Positions 18,980-28,700 of a DNA stretch of 64,000 nucleotides are shown here, one piece after another (the first letter of the stretch is position 1; each line of letters opens with the position of its first letter). Source of the DNA: Iningainema tapete BLCC-T55. GTDB lineage: Bacteria; Cyanobacteriota; Cyanobacteriia; Cyanobacteriales; Nostocaceae. A program made the position numbers and the translations under genes. A model generated the notes under the pieces. That model ran no database searches. It was given only the letters and a program-made list of their open reading frames with translations, and was not told the origin of the DNA. Where the stretch lies: positions 33,109-97,108 of the forward strand of contig NZ_JACXAE010000083.1 of NCBI RefSeq assembly GCF_014698965.1. Reading direction: 5' to 3'.

Positions 18980-20053
18980 ATGGATAATCAACCCTCTATT
19001 TTAGTGATCGATGATGAACCGAATAACTTCGATGTTGTTGAAACATTGCTAGATGGTGAAAACTACCAGCTATACTATGCTCCTAGTGGTCAACAAGCTC
19101 TAAATCGCCTCAATAGTTTTCAGCCCGATCTGATTTTGCTTGATGTAATGATGCCCGATCTAGATGGGATGGAAGTATGCCAACGCATTAAAGCTGATCC
19201 AAAATGGCAAGCGGTTCCGATCATCATGGTGACAGCATTAACCGCTAAAGAAGATCTAGCTCAATGTTTAGCGGCAGGTGCAGATGACTTCATTAGTAAA
19301 CCCGTCAACGGTGTGGAATTACGAGCCAGAGTTCATTCCATGTTGCGGATTAAACAGCAGTACGACAGTATGCAAGTACTGCTCAAACTACGAGAAGACA
19401 TGGTAAATATGATTGTGCACGATCTGCGAAATCCACTTACCAGCATTGTCTTAGGGGCGAAGATTCTTCAGTTTCCAGGCTTGTCATCTCAACAGCAGCA
19501 AGAAAAAGTCGATCAAATTTTACTTGCGGGACAACAACTACAATCGTTGATTGATAGCTTGCTGATCATGGCAAAGCTGGAATCAGGCAAAATCGTTCTC
19601 AACTACACAAAACTAGACCTTTGTACGCTCTGTATGTCAGTATTGGCAGATTTTGAGGCGATAGCTGCCCAGAAGAACGTCACCCTGATAGGTGAATTAC
19701 CCGAACTTGGTGGCATGGTTGAAGTAGATGCAGTGCTCTTTCGTCGAGTGCTAGATAATTTGCTCTCCAATGCTATTAAGTTCTCACCGTCAAACTCTCA
19801 AGTTATCCTGCGGGGAGAGTATTTGGCAGCAGGAGGTGCTAAAGTGCAAGTCGCCGATGCAGGACAGGGAGTCCCTGAAGACTTACGAAAAATCATTTTC
19901 GAGAAATATGAAGTTGCAACTCGGATACCAGAAGTTTTGCAAATTGGTTTAGGATTAGCTTTATGCAAAATGGTGATCGAGGCACATTGCGGTACCATTA
20001 CCATCGAAGATAATCATCCAAATGGCAGTATCTTTACGGTATTTGTCGGATAA
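18980..20053 (+). CDS. REC-histidine kinase (hybrid), operon partner of the giant kinase
   Basis: The 357-residue protein begins with a receiver (ILVIDDEPNNFDVVE; Asp in LLDVMMPDLDGMEVC; DDFISKPVNG). The HisKA segment MIVHDLRNPLTSIVLGAKIL and an ATPase domain with NLLSNAIKFSPSNSQ, ADAGQGVPED and IGLGLALCKMV follow. The H-D-L-R-N-P form of the H-box is common in cyanobacterial REC-kinases. It starts 12 bases after the stop of the 1713-residue kinase on the same strand, so the two are almost certainly co-transcribed and likely exchange phosphate. Confidence 0.87.
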   Translation: MDNQPSILVIDDEPNNFDVVETLLDGENYQLYYAPSGQQALNRLNSFQPDLILLDVMMPDLDGMEVCQRIKADPKWQAVPIIMVTALTAKEDLAQCLAAGADDFISKPVNGVELRARVHSMLRIKQQYDSMQVLLKLREDMVNMIVHDLRNPLTSIVLGAKILQFPGLSSQQQQEKVDQILLAGQQLQSLIDSLLIMAKLESGKIVLNYTKLDLCTLCMSVLADFEAIAAQKNVTLIGELPELGGMVEVDAVLFRRVLDNLLSNAIKFSPSNSQVILRGEYLAAGGAKVQVADAGQGVPEDLRKIIFEKYEVATRIPEVLQIGLGLALCKMVIEAHCGTITIEDNHPNGSIFTVFVG

Positions 20054-20116
20054 GAACATTTTTCGCGTTCTTCTTAGCGTCTTAGCGACTTTGCGTGAGG
20101 CAAAAAATTCTGTTAA

Positions 20117-20965
20117 TTATTCCACTGTTTTTGAACTACTTATACTTAATTTCCGAAAGGAATGAAGTAAATTGAAAAACTTTTTAAAATCAAAACTTCT
20201 GGGATCAATTTTTTGACCTGAACGATCTACTGCTCGGTGAGTGGTGATACGATTATCTGGGACGTTACTTTGAGCAACTAGCCAAGCAAGAGAACGGTAT
20301 TGCACTTCAGAGTAGCCTTCGTGAGTAGGCTTACCATTCATATAACCAGATGGTGGGGATTCTAAAGAAACGTGATAAGCAAAGTTATTCACAGATGGAG
20401 GAAGGTTGGGATTAGTTTTTACTGTTTCTGGTCCTTTGGAACCATGAAATACTGAGTTAGCTGCACCAAAAGCTCGTTTTTCTGGTGGGACTAAATAAAC
20501 AACAGTTCCGTCTAGCTGAATTAATGTGTGGTAACTGGCTTGAATATTTTCATCTGTGTGGGCGTTTTTAAAAAAATTCAGTACGCTCGAAACAGGCGCA
20601 TCTGTTTCATGAAGCACTATAATTGGCGAATTACGCACGGGTACACCATAAACGTCTTTAGTAAAGCGCTCTCCATAGTTGGATGGATGCGCCCAAACAA
20701 TTTTGTATGGTGGCTTGTATTTTCTAAAAGCATCAGTATTTGTGAGTGAGTAAGTAGGAGTAGTTTGCTTTTTACTCTGTGGCTTTTTCGTTTTCGTCAA
20801 TCCCAATTGATAGCTGGGATATTGACTCCAAACGTTAGTATCTAAATGGGGTTTTACTGCCTTTTTTTGTTGTAACTGCGATCCCACAAATAATAGCCCG
20901 ACGGTAAGACTAAAAAATAGCGGAAAAATCATTAGCACCCAGATTTTTTTAACCCTAATGCTCAT
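20117..20965 (-). CDS. N-acetylmuramoyl-L-alanine amidase (Amidase_2/PGRP type)
   Basis: The 282-residue protein has an N-terminal hydrophobic anchor (about 10-28) and a 50-residue linker. The amidase_2 domain spans about 110-270: IIVLHETDAPVSSVLNFF, ASYHTLIQLDGTVVYLVPPE, FAYHVSLESPP and ITTHRAVDRSGQKIDPRSFD. The conserved His residues of LHET and THRAVD with the downstream Asp are the expected zinc ligands. Family members cut the bond between N-acetylmuramic acid and the stem-peptide L-Ala in the periplasm, for cell-wall turnover or septal remodelling. It is convergent with the preceding kinase gene and has its own promoter region. Confidence 0.85.
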   Translation of the reverse strand: MSIRVKKIWVLMIFPLFFSLTVGLLFVGSQLQQKKAVKPHLDTNVWSQYPSYQLGLTKTKKPQSKKQTTPTYSLTNTDAFRKYKPPYKIVWAHPSNYGERFTKDVYGVPVRNSPIIVLHETDAPVSSVLNFFKNAHTDENIQASYHTLIQLDGTVVYLVPPEKRAFGAANSVFHGSKGPETVKTNPNLPPSVNNFAYHVSLESPPSGYMNGKPTHEGYSEVQYRSLAWLVAQSNVPDNRITTHRAVDRSGQKIDPRSFDFKKFFNLLHSFRKLSISSSKTVE

Positions 20966-21026
20966 TGGGATAAATAAGTGTTAGTATACTTTGTTAATTA
21001 TAAGTAGCTTAGCTCAGTAACTAAGA

Positions 21027-21773
21027 CTAGAAAATAGTATTATATGATACATTTAGGTAGGGGTCAAGCCCGTCACCTAGATAAACTTTACGCAATGTTT
21101 CGCTCTTGTGCAAGTCTTGAGCCGTTACAGTTTGCAGAATTTCTCCAGTTTGGATTAAATAAGCACGATGGGCAACTTTGAGAGCGTTTCGGGCATTCTG
21201 CTCTACTAGCAAAATCGTGGTTCCTTGAGCGTTAATATCTTGAATGATGGCAAAAATTTGGCTGACTAGCATTGGAGCCAGTCCCATGCTAGGCTCATCT
21301 AGTAAGAGTAAGCGGGGACGTGACATTAAAGCACGAGCGATCGCCAGCATTTGTTGTTCTCCACCACTCAAAGTACCTCCTTTCTGATTCAAGCGTTCTT
21401 TCAGACGAGGAAAAAGCAACAAAACTCGCTCCAAATCTATTTTAATCCCCAAATCACGCCGAGAGAAAGCGCCCATTTCAATGTTTTCCAACACACTCAT
21501 CTGGGGAAATATCAATCTTCCCTCTGGACTTTGAGCAATACCCAAACGAACGATCGCCTCAGTTCCCAAATTTTCTATGGCTTTTCCTCTAAACAAAATA
21601 CTACCTTGGCGAGGGCGTAGCAACCCCCCAATTGTGCGCAAAGTGGTAGTTTTACCCGCACCATTACTACCAATCAAGGTAACAATTTCACCTTCATTTA
21701 CATACAGAGACACATCTTTAAGGACGTGAATATTACCGTAGTAAGCATGAATATTCTTAACTTCCAGTATCAT
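21027..21773 (-). CDS. livF: Branched-chain/neutral amino acid ABC transporter ATPase (LivF type)
   Basis: The 248-residue ATPase has Walker A GSNGAGKT (35-42), the Q-loop region, signature LSGGEQQ (135-141) and Walker B LLLLDEP (155-161), then LVEQNA and a final YLGD block typical of LivF. It couples ATP hydrolysis to uptake of hydrophobic or neutral amino acids through the LivH/LivM-like permease. Its start overlaps the end of the LivM-like gene by 4 bases (ATGA), so translation is coupled. In cyanobacteria the analogous N-I system is called Nat, with two different ATPases; a LivG-type partner is not present here and must come from elsewhere if the complex is standard. Confidence 0.88.
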   Translation of the reverse strand: MILEVKNIHAYYGNIHVLKDVSLYVNEGEIVTLIGSNGAGKTTTLRTIGGLLRPRQGSILFRGKAIENLGTEAIVRLGIAQSPEGRLIFPQMSVLENIEMGAFSRRDLGIKIDLERVLLLFPRLKERLNQKGGTLSGGEQQMLAIARALMSRPRLLLLDEPSMGLAPMLVSQIFAIIQDINAQGTTILLVEQNARNALKVAHRAYLIQTGEILQTVTAQDLHKSETLRKVYLGDGLDPYLNVSYNTIF

Positions 21774-23230
21774 CTATTTACTATCCCCTGAGGACGAACA
21801 AGCACAATCAAAACCAAAGTCATACCAAAAAGAAATAGCCGCATTTGAGTAGGATCGAGACTGGTTGCCAGAAAATCTTTCCACTGTGGACTGGCGACAT
21901 AGGGTAAAATAGAAACATTGAGGATATTCTTCAATACTTGGGCTAACTGTGGTAGATAAAGTTGATCGGCAGCAGTAATAACGATCCCACCTAAAATAAC
22001 TCCAGTCATATTGCCAAGTCCCCCCAACACTACCATACACAGAACAATCACAGAAAGAGAAAAACCGAAAACGCTGGGGAAAATTGCCCCAATATAAGCA
22101 GCGTAAAAAGCTCCCGCAAATCCAGCGAAAGCCGCTCCCATTGCAAAGGCTAATAACTTTGTTCTAACTAAATTGATCCCCATACAACTCGCCACCAACT
22201 CATCTTCTCTGATTGCCACCCACGCCCTGCCCATGCGAGAATTGCGTAGGTGATCGCTCACCAAAACACAACCTACAACCATCACCAAAACCAAATAGTA
22301 CCAAGGCAAGTAATTACTAGGTGCAAAAGTACCAATAATAGGTAATACTGGACGACCAATAGGATTAATACCAGCTTCCCCTCCAGTTAAATTAATTGGT
22401 TGCGAACAACCCAACAAACATATCGCCATTTGCGGACGACCCAAAACACTAGATAATATTTTTGAGATCGGCTCATCAATCCTCACGGATGTCAAATTAC
22501 GAAAAACTATTGGCACAATCTCCCCAAATCCCAGAGTGACAATTGCCAAATAATCTCCTCTTAACCGTAAAGTTGGAGAACCTAAAACGATCCCCGCCAC
22601 AGCCGAAACCGCCACAGCAATCCAAATAACCAGCCAAAAATTCCATTCCAAATTAACTTGAGGAGACGAGAGCAAACCAGTAGTGTATGCCCCAATCGCA
22701 AAAAAAGCAGCATACCCCAAATCCAACAACCCGGCATAGCCAACCGTAATATTCAAACCTAGCGCCAAGATGATAAATATTTGGATTTGAACAACAGCCG
22801 CAATCCAATTCGTTTGCGCAACTTGATCAACCAAAGGAAAAACGAGCAGAATAAAAATAACTGTAATCCAAACAGCATGATGCCGACGAGTTTCAGGTAG
22901 CCCCTGCAATGCCCCCATCAAACTACTTGCTAAAACAGCAACAACACTAGCTGCACCACCTAATAATAGTACGTCAAAAATACCAAACGCAACCTGCCCG
23001 GAAATAGGTCTAACAATTAGCCCTTGAACACAACTAGCAACCAAAAGCCACATCCCTAAAATAAAACCAGATGAAGCCCCCAAACGGATACCAACATTGA
23101 TAGTTACATTCTTCCCCCGACAAGAGATAGCACCAGCAGCAGTACCGAAAAGCCAGCCAATCACCACACCACTCCAACCGCCAAATAGCAAAACAGTGAG
23201 AGAAGCGATCGCCCCCATAATTCCTGTCAC
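21770..23230 (-). CDS. livM: ABC transporter permease (LivM type) with N-terminal membrane extension
   Basis: The 486-residue protein has a LivM core from about residue 140: NITVGYAGLLDLGYAAFFAI, GAYTTGLL, GDYLAIVTLGFGEI and the EAA-type loop MGRAWVAIREDELVASCMGI followed by KLLAFAMGAAFAGFAGAFYA. Residues 1-135 add a Gly-rich region with three or four hydrophobic segments (LTVLLFGGWSGVVIGWLFGT), making it longer than the usual LivM of about 330-420 residues. An inserted loop of about 50 residues (270-320) includes CLLGCSQP. It forms the transport channel with the LivH-like protein encoded 3 bases upstream. Confidence 0.88.
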   Translation of the reverse strand: MTGIMGAIASLTVLLFGGWSGVVIGWLFGTAAGAISCRGKNVTINVGIRLGASSGFILGMWLLVASCVQGLIVRPISGQVAFGIFDVLLLGGAASVVAVLASSLMGALQGLPETRRHHAVWITVIFILLVFPLVDQVAQTNWIAAVVQIQIFIILALGLNITVGYAGLLDLGYAAFFAIGAYTTGLLSSPQVNLEWNFWLVIWIAVAVSAVAGIVLGSPTLRLRGDYLAIVTLGFGEIVPIVFRNLTSVRIDEPISKILSSVLGRPQMAICLLGCSQPINLTGGEAGINPIGRPVLPIIGTFAPSNYLPWYYLVLVMVVGCVLVSDHLRNSRMGRAWVAIREDELVASCMGINLVRTKLLAFAMGAAFAGFAGAFYAAYIGAIFPSVFGFSLSVIVLCMVVLGGLGNMTGVILGGIVITAADQLYLPQLAQVLKNILNVSILPYVASPQWKDFLATSLDPTQMRLFLFGMTLVLIVLVRPQGIVNR

Positions 23231-23233
23231 AAT

Positions 23234-24310
23234 TTACACCTTTTCCTGTAAACTTTCTCCCAACAATCCACTAGGTTTAAAAACCAAGACAATCACCAAA
23301 ACAGCAAAAACCCATGCATTAGTCCAACGGCTAGATAAATACTGATCGCTCAACGCCGACAGCACACCAATCAACACTCCCCCAAACATAGCTCCCGTCA
23401 TATTGCCAATTCCCCCAAGCACCACAGCCGTGAAAGCTTGTATCCCCGCAGTGAAACCCATAGTGAAAACAATCGTATTGTTGTACAGCCCTACTAAAAG
23501 TCCAGCCACCCCCGCCAATCCTCCACCAATCAAAAAAGTCAAAGCCACAATCCTATCTACATTAATCCCCACCATCTTTGCCGCCTCCAAATTTTGAGCA
23601 GTTGCCCTCATCGCCTTGCCCAAACGACTATACTGAACAAACAACTGCAACCCCACCATTAAAACCACAGCAATTACCAACACAATCAAATCCTTAGTAG
23701 TAAAAACAATCGGAGTCTGCATCCCCAGAGACTTCAAAATATCAATTCGGGGCAACAAATCAGGAAAACTCTTTGGAGCAGCAAAATTCACCCCCATCGC
23801 CGGAATAAAAGCTCTTAACCCTCCCCAAAACAAACCAACATTCTGAAAAATAAACGAAACCCCAATCGCCGAAATCAAAGGTGCCAAACGAGGAGAATTG
23901 CGCAAAGGACGGTAAGCGAAACGTTCAGTAACAACATTGAGAAAAGCACAAAACATTGCCGATACAACAACTGCCACAAACATTGGTAAAAAACTTACTT
24001 CAAGAGGCGCATCACTCTCCACACCAAACAAACTCACAACAGTCAAAGCGGCAAAAGCACCCAACATATACAAATCACCATGAGCAAAATTAATCAGCCC
24101 AAGAATGCCATAAACCAGAGTATAACCAAGAGCAATAATCGCAATTATTGCCCCATTCACAACACCTACTAACAACTGTTGAAACAAAACCTCAGGACTA
24201 CGAACAATATCCACTAAAATACGTGGTAAATCAAACCCTGCGATCGGTCCTAAAAGCAAAGTTACATATACAACAATTACAAATACAAGAGTTTTTCGCC
24301 ATTTTTTCAT
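23234..24310 (-). CDS. livH: ABC transporter permease (LivH type)
   Basis: The 358-residue membrane protein has the LivH hallmarks: VNGAIIAIIALGYTLVYGIL, NFAHGDLYMLGAF, the EAA loop LGKAMRATAQNLEAAKMVGI followed by NVDRIVALTFLIGGGLAGVA, and AVVLGGIGNMTGAMFGGVLI. There are about eight membrane segments. It is the first permease gene of the operon and lies 77 bases after the substrate-binding protein gene, separated by a small inverted repeat (ATGAACC/GGTTCAT) that could lower downstream expression relative to the binding protein. Confidence 0.9.
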   Translation of the reverse strand: MKKWRKTLVFVIVVYVTLLLGPIAGFDLPRILVDIVRSPEVLFQQLLVGVVNGAIIAIIALGYTLVYGILGLINFAHGDLYMLGAFAALTVVSLFGVESDAPLEVSFLPMFVAVVVSAMFCAFLNVVTERFAYRPLRNSPRLAPLISAIGVSFIFQNVGLFWGGLRAFIPAMGVNFAAPKSFPDLLPRIDILKSLGMQTPIVFTTKDLIVLVIAVVLMVGLQLFVQYSRLGKAMRATAQNLEAAKMVGINVDRIVALTFLIGGGLAGVAGLLVGLYNNTIVFTMGFTAGIQAFTAVVLGGIGNMTGAMFGGVLIGVLSALSDQYLSSRWTNAWVFAVLVIVLVFKPSGLLGESLQEKV

Positions 24311-24360
24311 AACTTCTTTCCTATAGCAATCCTAAGTGAGTTATGAAGATTACTTTTTTT

Positions 24361-24382
24361 ATGAACCCGAAGGGCGGTTCAT
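24361..24382. repeat. Small inverted repeat between binding-protein and permease genes
   Basis: Arms ATGAACC and GGTTCAT with an 8-base loop lie between the stop of the binding-protein gene and the livH-like start. A hairpin here could stabilise the upstream mRNA or cause partial termination, which is common after binding-protein genes of ABC operons. No T-run follows. Confidence 0.35.
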
Positions 24383-24387
24383 TAAAA

Positions 24388-25635
24388 TCATTTATAATTT
24401 GCCTGCAGCACACTCACAAACTGCCACCTGCCATTCTTAACAAAATTACCCGACATTTTCGTTAAAGTAGTATCACCATTAGAATCAAAACTCCATTTAC
24501 CCAGCACCCCGGAAAAATTCTTCGTCCCTAAAACCGCATTTTTAATCGCAACGCGGTCATTTTTACAAACTTGATTAACACCATTCAAAACTACCATAGC
24601 TGCTTCATAACCATAAGCAGCATAAGCTTCTGGTTCTTGATTAAACTTCTGTTTATAACTCTCATACCAAGTTTTTCCTACACCAGTCAATTCACGAGGG
24701 GAAACACCGCCAAAAGTAGCATAAACTCCTTCTGCGGCGGTAGATGCTCCATCAACAAAAGCTCTATCAAAAATACCATCTGGTCCCATAAACTTAACTA
24801 ATTCTTTTGTCATGCCCACATCGCGCATATCTTTAACCACCTGGCTGGCGTTACTCTGTGTAGGACCGCCAAAATAAACTAAATCTGGTTGTGTAGCGCG
24901 AATTTTTGTCATTAACGCCCTATAGTTACTTGCCCTGGAATCAATTCCCTCTCGCCCCAGTACTTGCAGCCCAAGCTCTTTGGCTGTGGCTTCAAATACG
25001 TTTGCCAGTCCTTTTCCATAGAGTGATTGATCATCTAAAATGTAAACTTTTTTGACTCCCAATGATTTTGCCCAGTTAGCAGCAACTTTTCCCTGGATAT
25101 CATCTGTGGGCACAACACGAGCATAGTTGCGTTTTCCTGTAGGATAATAGATAGAGGGTTCTCTGGATTCACCCAAGCCTTGTTTAGTTAAACCGGGATA
25201 TGTGCTGGCAGGACTAACTATGAGCAAATTCGCTTGATTTAAGACAGGGACTACTAATTTAGCAGCACCAGAACTATAGGGACCAATAAATGCAACAACT
25301 GAGGAGTCGGCGACGGCTTTGTTCGCATGGGCAGAAACTTGAGCGGAGTCATCTAATGCACCACTGGCAGCACTGGCATTGTCATTGACTTCATATTCAA
25401 TTTTGAGTTTGTGATTGCAGACTGTTGACTCTTGAGCGATCGCTTGTTTGATCCCGTTGACAATTGATTGAGTCTGTACCGCTGAGCTACCCGTTAGTGG
25501 CAGGCTGGAGAAAATTTTAACGGTATTTGTTGAGCTATTGCCCACAGCAAGATTACTACTTTTTAACTGTTGACACCCACTAGTCAAACTGGTGGCGAGC
25601 GCAACCAAACCACATACTGTCACATTTATATTCAT
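24388..25635 (-). CDS. Branched-chain amino acid ABC transporter substrate-binding lipoprotein
   Basis: The 415-residue protein has a lipoprotein signal (VALATSLTSGCQQ; lipobox Cys21). The type-1 periplasmic binding fold follows: VKIFSSLPLTGSSAVQTQSI, VAFIGPYSSGAAKLVVPVLN, LLIVSPASTYPGLT, YARVVPTDDIQGKVAANWAK, KVYILDDQSLYGKGLANVFE and DLVYFGGPTQSNASQVVKD. These are LivJ/LivK-type landmarks, including the S-P-A-S ligand-contact loop. It delivers neutral or branched-chain amino acids to the permease encoded downstream. In Anabaena the similar protein of the N-I system is NatB. Exact substrate cannot be read from sequence. Confidence 0.88.
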   Translation of the reverse strand: MNINVTVCGLVALATSLTSGCQQLKSSNLAVGNSSTNTVKIFSSLPLTGSSAVQTQSIVNGIKQAIAQESTVCNHKLKIEYEVNDNASAASGALDDSAQVSAHANKAVADSSVVAFIGPYSSGAAKLVVPVLNQANLLIVSPASTYPGLTKQGLGESREPSIYYPTGKRNYARVVPTDDIQGKVAANWAKSLGVKKVYILDDQSLYGKGLANVFEATAKELGLQVLGREGIDSRASNYRALMTKIRATQPDLVYFGGPTQSNASQVVKDMRDVGMTKELVKFMGPDGIFDRAFVDGASTAAEGVYATFGGVSPRELTGVGKTWYESYKQKFNQEPEAYAAYGYEAAMVVLNGVNQVCKNDRVAIKNAVLGTKNFSGVLGKWSFDSNGDTTLTKMSGNFVKNGRWQFVSVLQANYK

Positions 25636-25741
25636 ATATATATCAGATACATTTAAATTACATATTTAATGCGCTAATCTAGAAAAGTTGTTACATATCC
25701 TATAACGCATAAGTTACATAACGCTACTATTTTTTCACAAT

Positions 25742-28700
25742 ATGTCCCTACCTACAGATTTTTTTAATTTTCTTCAGGTGCTTGCAGTCGAACAAAAAAT
25801 ACCTGATATTGAGTTAGATACTCTACGTCTAGCTCTAGCAGGTCAAACTGCAAAAGAAATTGCCGTTGAGTTGGGGATTAGCGATCACGCGGTGCGTAAG
25901 AGACTGGGTTCAGTTTATCTCAAATTTGGCATCGAAGGAACGGCACTGGGAAAACTAGAGAAACTACGGACAGTTTTAGTAGATCAATATCAGCAATCTT
26001 CTGTGGCGGTTGCTTCAAAACATGTAGATTTAAGTGATGTACCAGATGTATCCACCTTTCAGGGACGTAAGGAAGAACTAAAAAGAGCAAAACAGTGGAT
26101 TTTAGACAAAGACAGGAATAGTAACAGATGTCGATTATTAGCAATTTTGGGCATAGGAGGCATTGGTAAAACTTCTCTTGCTACAGTGCTAGCACTGCAA
26201 ATTCAAGAACACTTTGAGTATGTTGTCTGGTATTCTCTGCGCACAGCTCCACAAATTGAAGAAATTCTCGAAAATCTGATTCATTTTCTCTCTAACGGGC
26301 AAGAAATCCACTTACCCAAAGAGCTTGATGAAAAGCTTTTGTTACTAATTAAGTTCTTAGCTAAGCAACGCTGCTTAATCATCTTAGATAATTTAGAAAC
26401 AATTCTACAGAGTGGTGAACGTGCAGGATACTACAGGAAAGATTATGAAGGATATGGAGAGCTATTGAGAAGAGTAGGAGAGGACGCCCACCAGAGTTGC
26501 TTGATATTAACTAGTAGAGAAAAGCCGAGAGAAATTGAATTACTTGAAATCAAAGCTCTACCAGTGCAAACATTATCTTTGACAGGACTTCAAGAGGAAG
26601 AAGCAGAAAAAGTCTTTAAGTACTTCCTCAATAAACAGGACAATCAACCAGAAGAAAATTTACTCATCCAAAGACTAATTAAATCTTATTCATATAGTCC
26701 ACTAGCATTAAAAATTGTTGCTACAACTATCAAAGAGATATTTGATGGTAGAATTTCGGAATTTTTAGTAGATTTAGGACAACAAACTGAAGAAATAGAG
26801 GGAGAAATTTTTGTTGCTGAACTTTTGCGAGATTTTTTAAATCAGCAATTTATTCGCCTGTCAGAAATGGAGAAACAGGTAATATACTGGCTAGCAATTA
26901 ATCGGGAGTGGGTTTCAATTCCCGAATTGCGCGAAGACATAATCCCTTCCATATCGCCCTCTGTGTTATTAGAGACTTTAGAATCGCTACAACGCAGATC
27001 CCTAATTGAGAAAAATGCTGCACGTTTTACATTACAGCCAGTATTGATGGAGTATGTTACCGAACAATTAATAGAAGAATTTTATCAGGAGATTATTCAT
27101 CAAGAAATTAAAATACTAGAAAGTCATTGTTTAACTAAAGCTCAAGCGATCGCCTACATCAAAACAGCACAAAATAACTTAATTCTCAAACCGTTAACTG
27201 AAAAGTTACTTAATTATTTTATTGAAAGCAATTATCTGAAAAGTGAACAAGAAGTCAAGTCATTTTCTAAATCTTGGTTTACACGCATGAGCTCAAATTT
27301 GAGAGAAAAGTTTTCACGAGAACCAGGTTATGCAGGTGGCAATATTCTCAATTTACTTGTAGAAATGAAAGTAGATTTAAATGGTTTGGATTGTTCTGGA
27401 CTAACAATTCGCCAAGCTTATCTTCAAAATGTGGAACTGCGCAACACTAATTTTGCTAATTGCAACTTAGATAGGTGTGTTTTTACCAGAACAATGGATA
27501 GCGTTTTGTCGGTAGCTTTTAGCCCAGATGGAAAACTAATAGCGACAGGCGGTGCTGACAGTAAAATTTGCTTGTGGGAAGTTACCAAACAAAAGCTACT
27601 TTTTCGCCGCACGGGACACACTAATTGGATACGTGCGATCGCATTTAGTCCTAACGGCAAAATCATTGCTACTGGTAGCGATGATTACACTGTAAAACTC
27701 TGGAGTGTCGATACTGGTGAGTGTATTGAAACTTTTAGTGAGTCAGAACGACACAAAAACTGGGTATGCTCGGTAGCATTTAGTCCTGATGGTAAAATTC
27801 TTGCCAGTGGTAGTCAAGACAGTAGTATTAAACTTTGGGATGTTCAAAGTGGTAAATGTATTGCTACTTTAAAATCACCTCAAGGAGAAACAAAGCAAGT
27901 TTGGTCTTTGGCTTTTAGTCCTGATGGTAAAATTTTAGCTAGCGGTAGTGATGACCCAGACATAAATGTGAATTTATGGGATGTAAGTAATCGTAGTTAC
28001 ATAACTCATCTTAGGGGACACGAAAAACGGGTATTCACAGTCGCTTTTAGTCCAAACCCCCCTGGGGGGTTTGGAGGTATCTTAGCTACTGGTAGCGATG
28101 ACTGCACGGTAAAATTGTGGCGTGTCAGCACTGGTGAATGTATCCATACCTTCAAAAGTCCAGAAAAAGACACAAAACCAGTTCGCACAGTTGCTTTTAG
28201 CTGTGACGGTAAGATTCTGGCAAGTGGTAGTGATGATGGTACAATTAAGTTTTGGGATACAAGTACTGGTGAATGGATTAAAACTTTATCTGCACATAAC
28301 CAGCATCGAGTATGGGCATTAGCTTTTAGTCCCAACCCCCCCCTTAATAAGGGGGGGTTGGGGGGGTTTGGGGGGTTTTTAGCTAGTGGTGGTGAAGATC
28401 AAACCCTGAAGTTGTGGAATATTAACCGAGAAAACTATTGTGTCAAACGTTTGTGGCGACTCAAGGGTTATACAAGAGCAGTCTGGTGTGTTGCCTTTAG
28501 TCCTGATGGTGAAACTCTAGCAAGTAGTAGTGATGAATACTCAATAACATTATGGAATGCATCAACTGGTAAGGATTTTCTTAAATTGGAAGGTCACATT
28601 AGTCGAATCTGGGCTGTAGCTTTTAGTCCTGATGGTAATATATTGGCAAGCGGCAGTGATGACCATACCTTACGCTTATGGGATGTGAAAACTGGTACAT

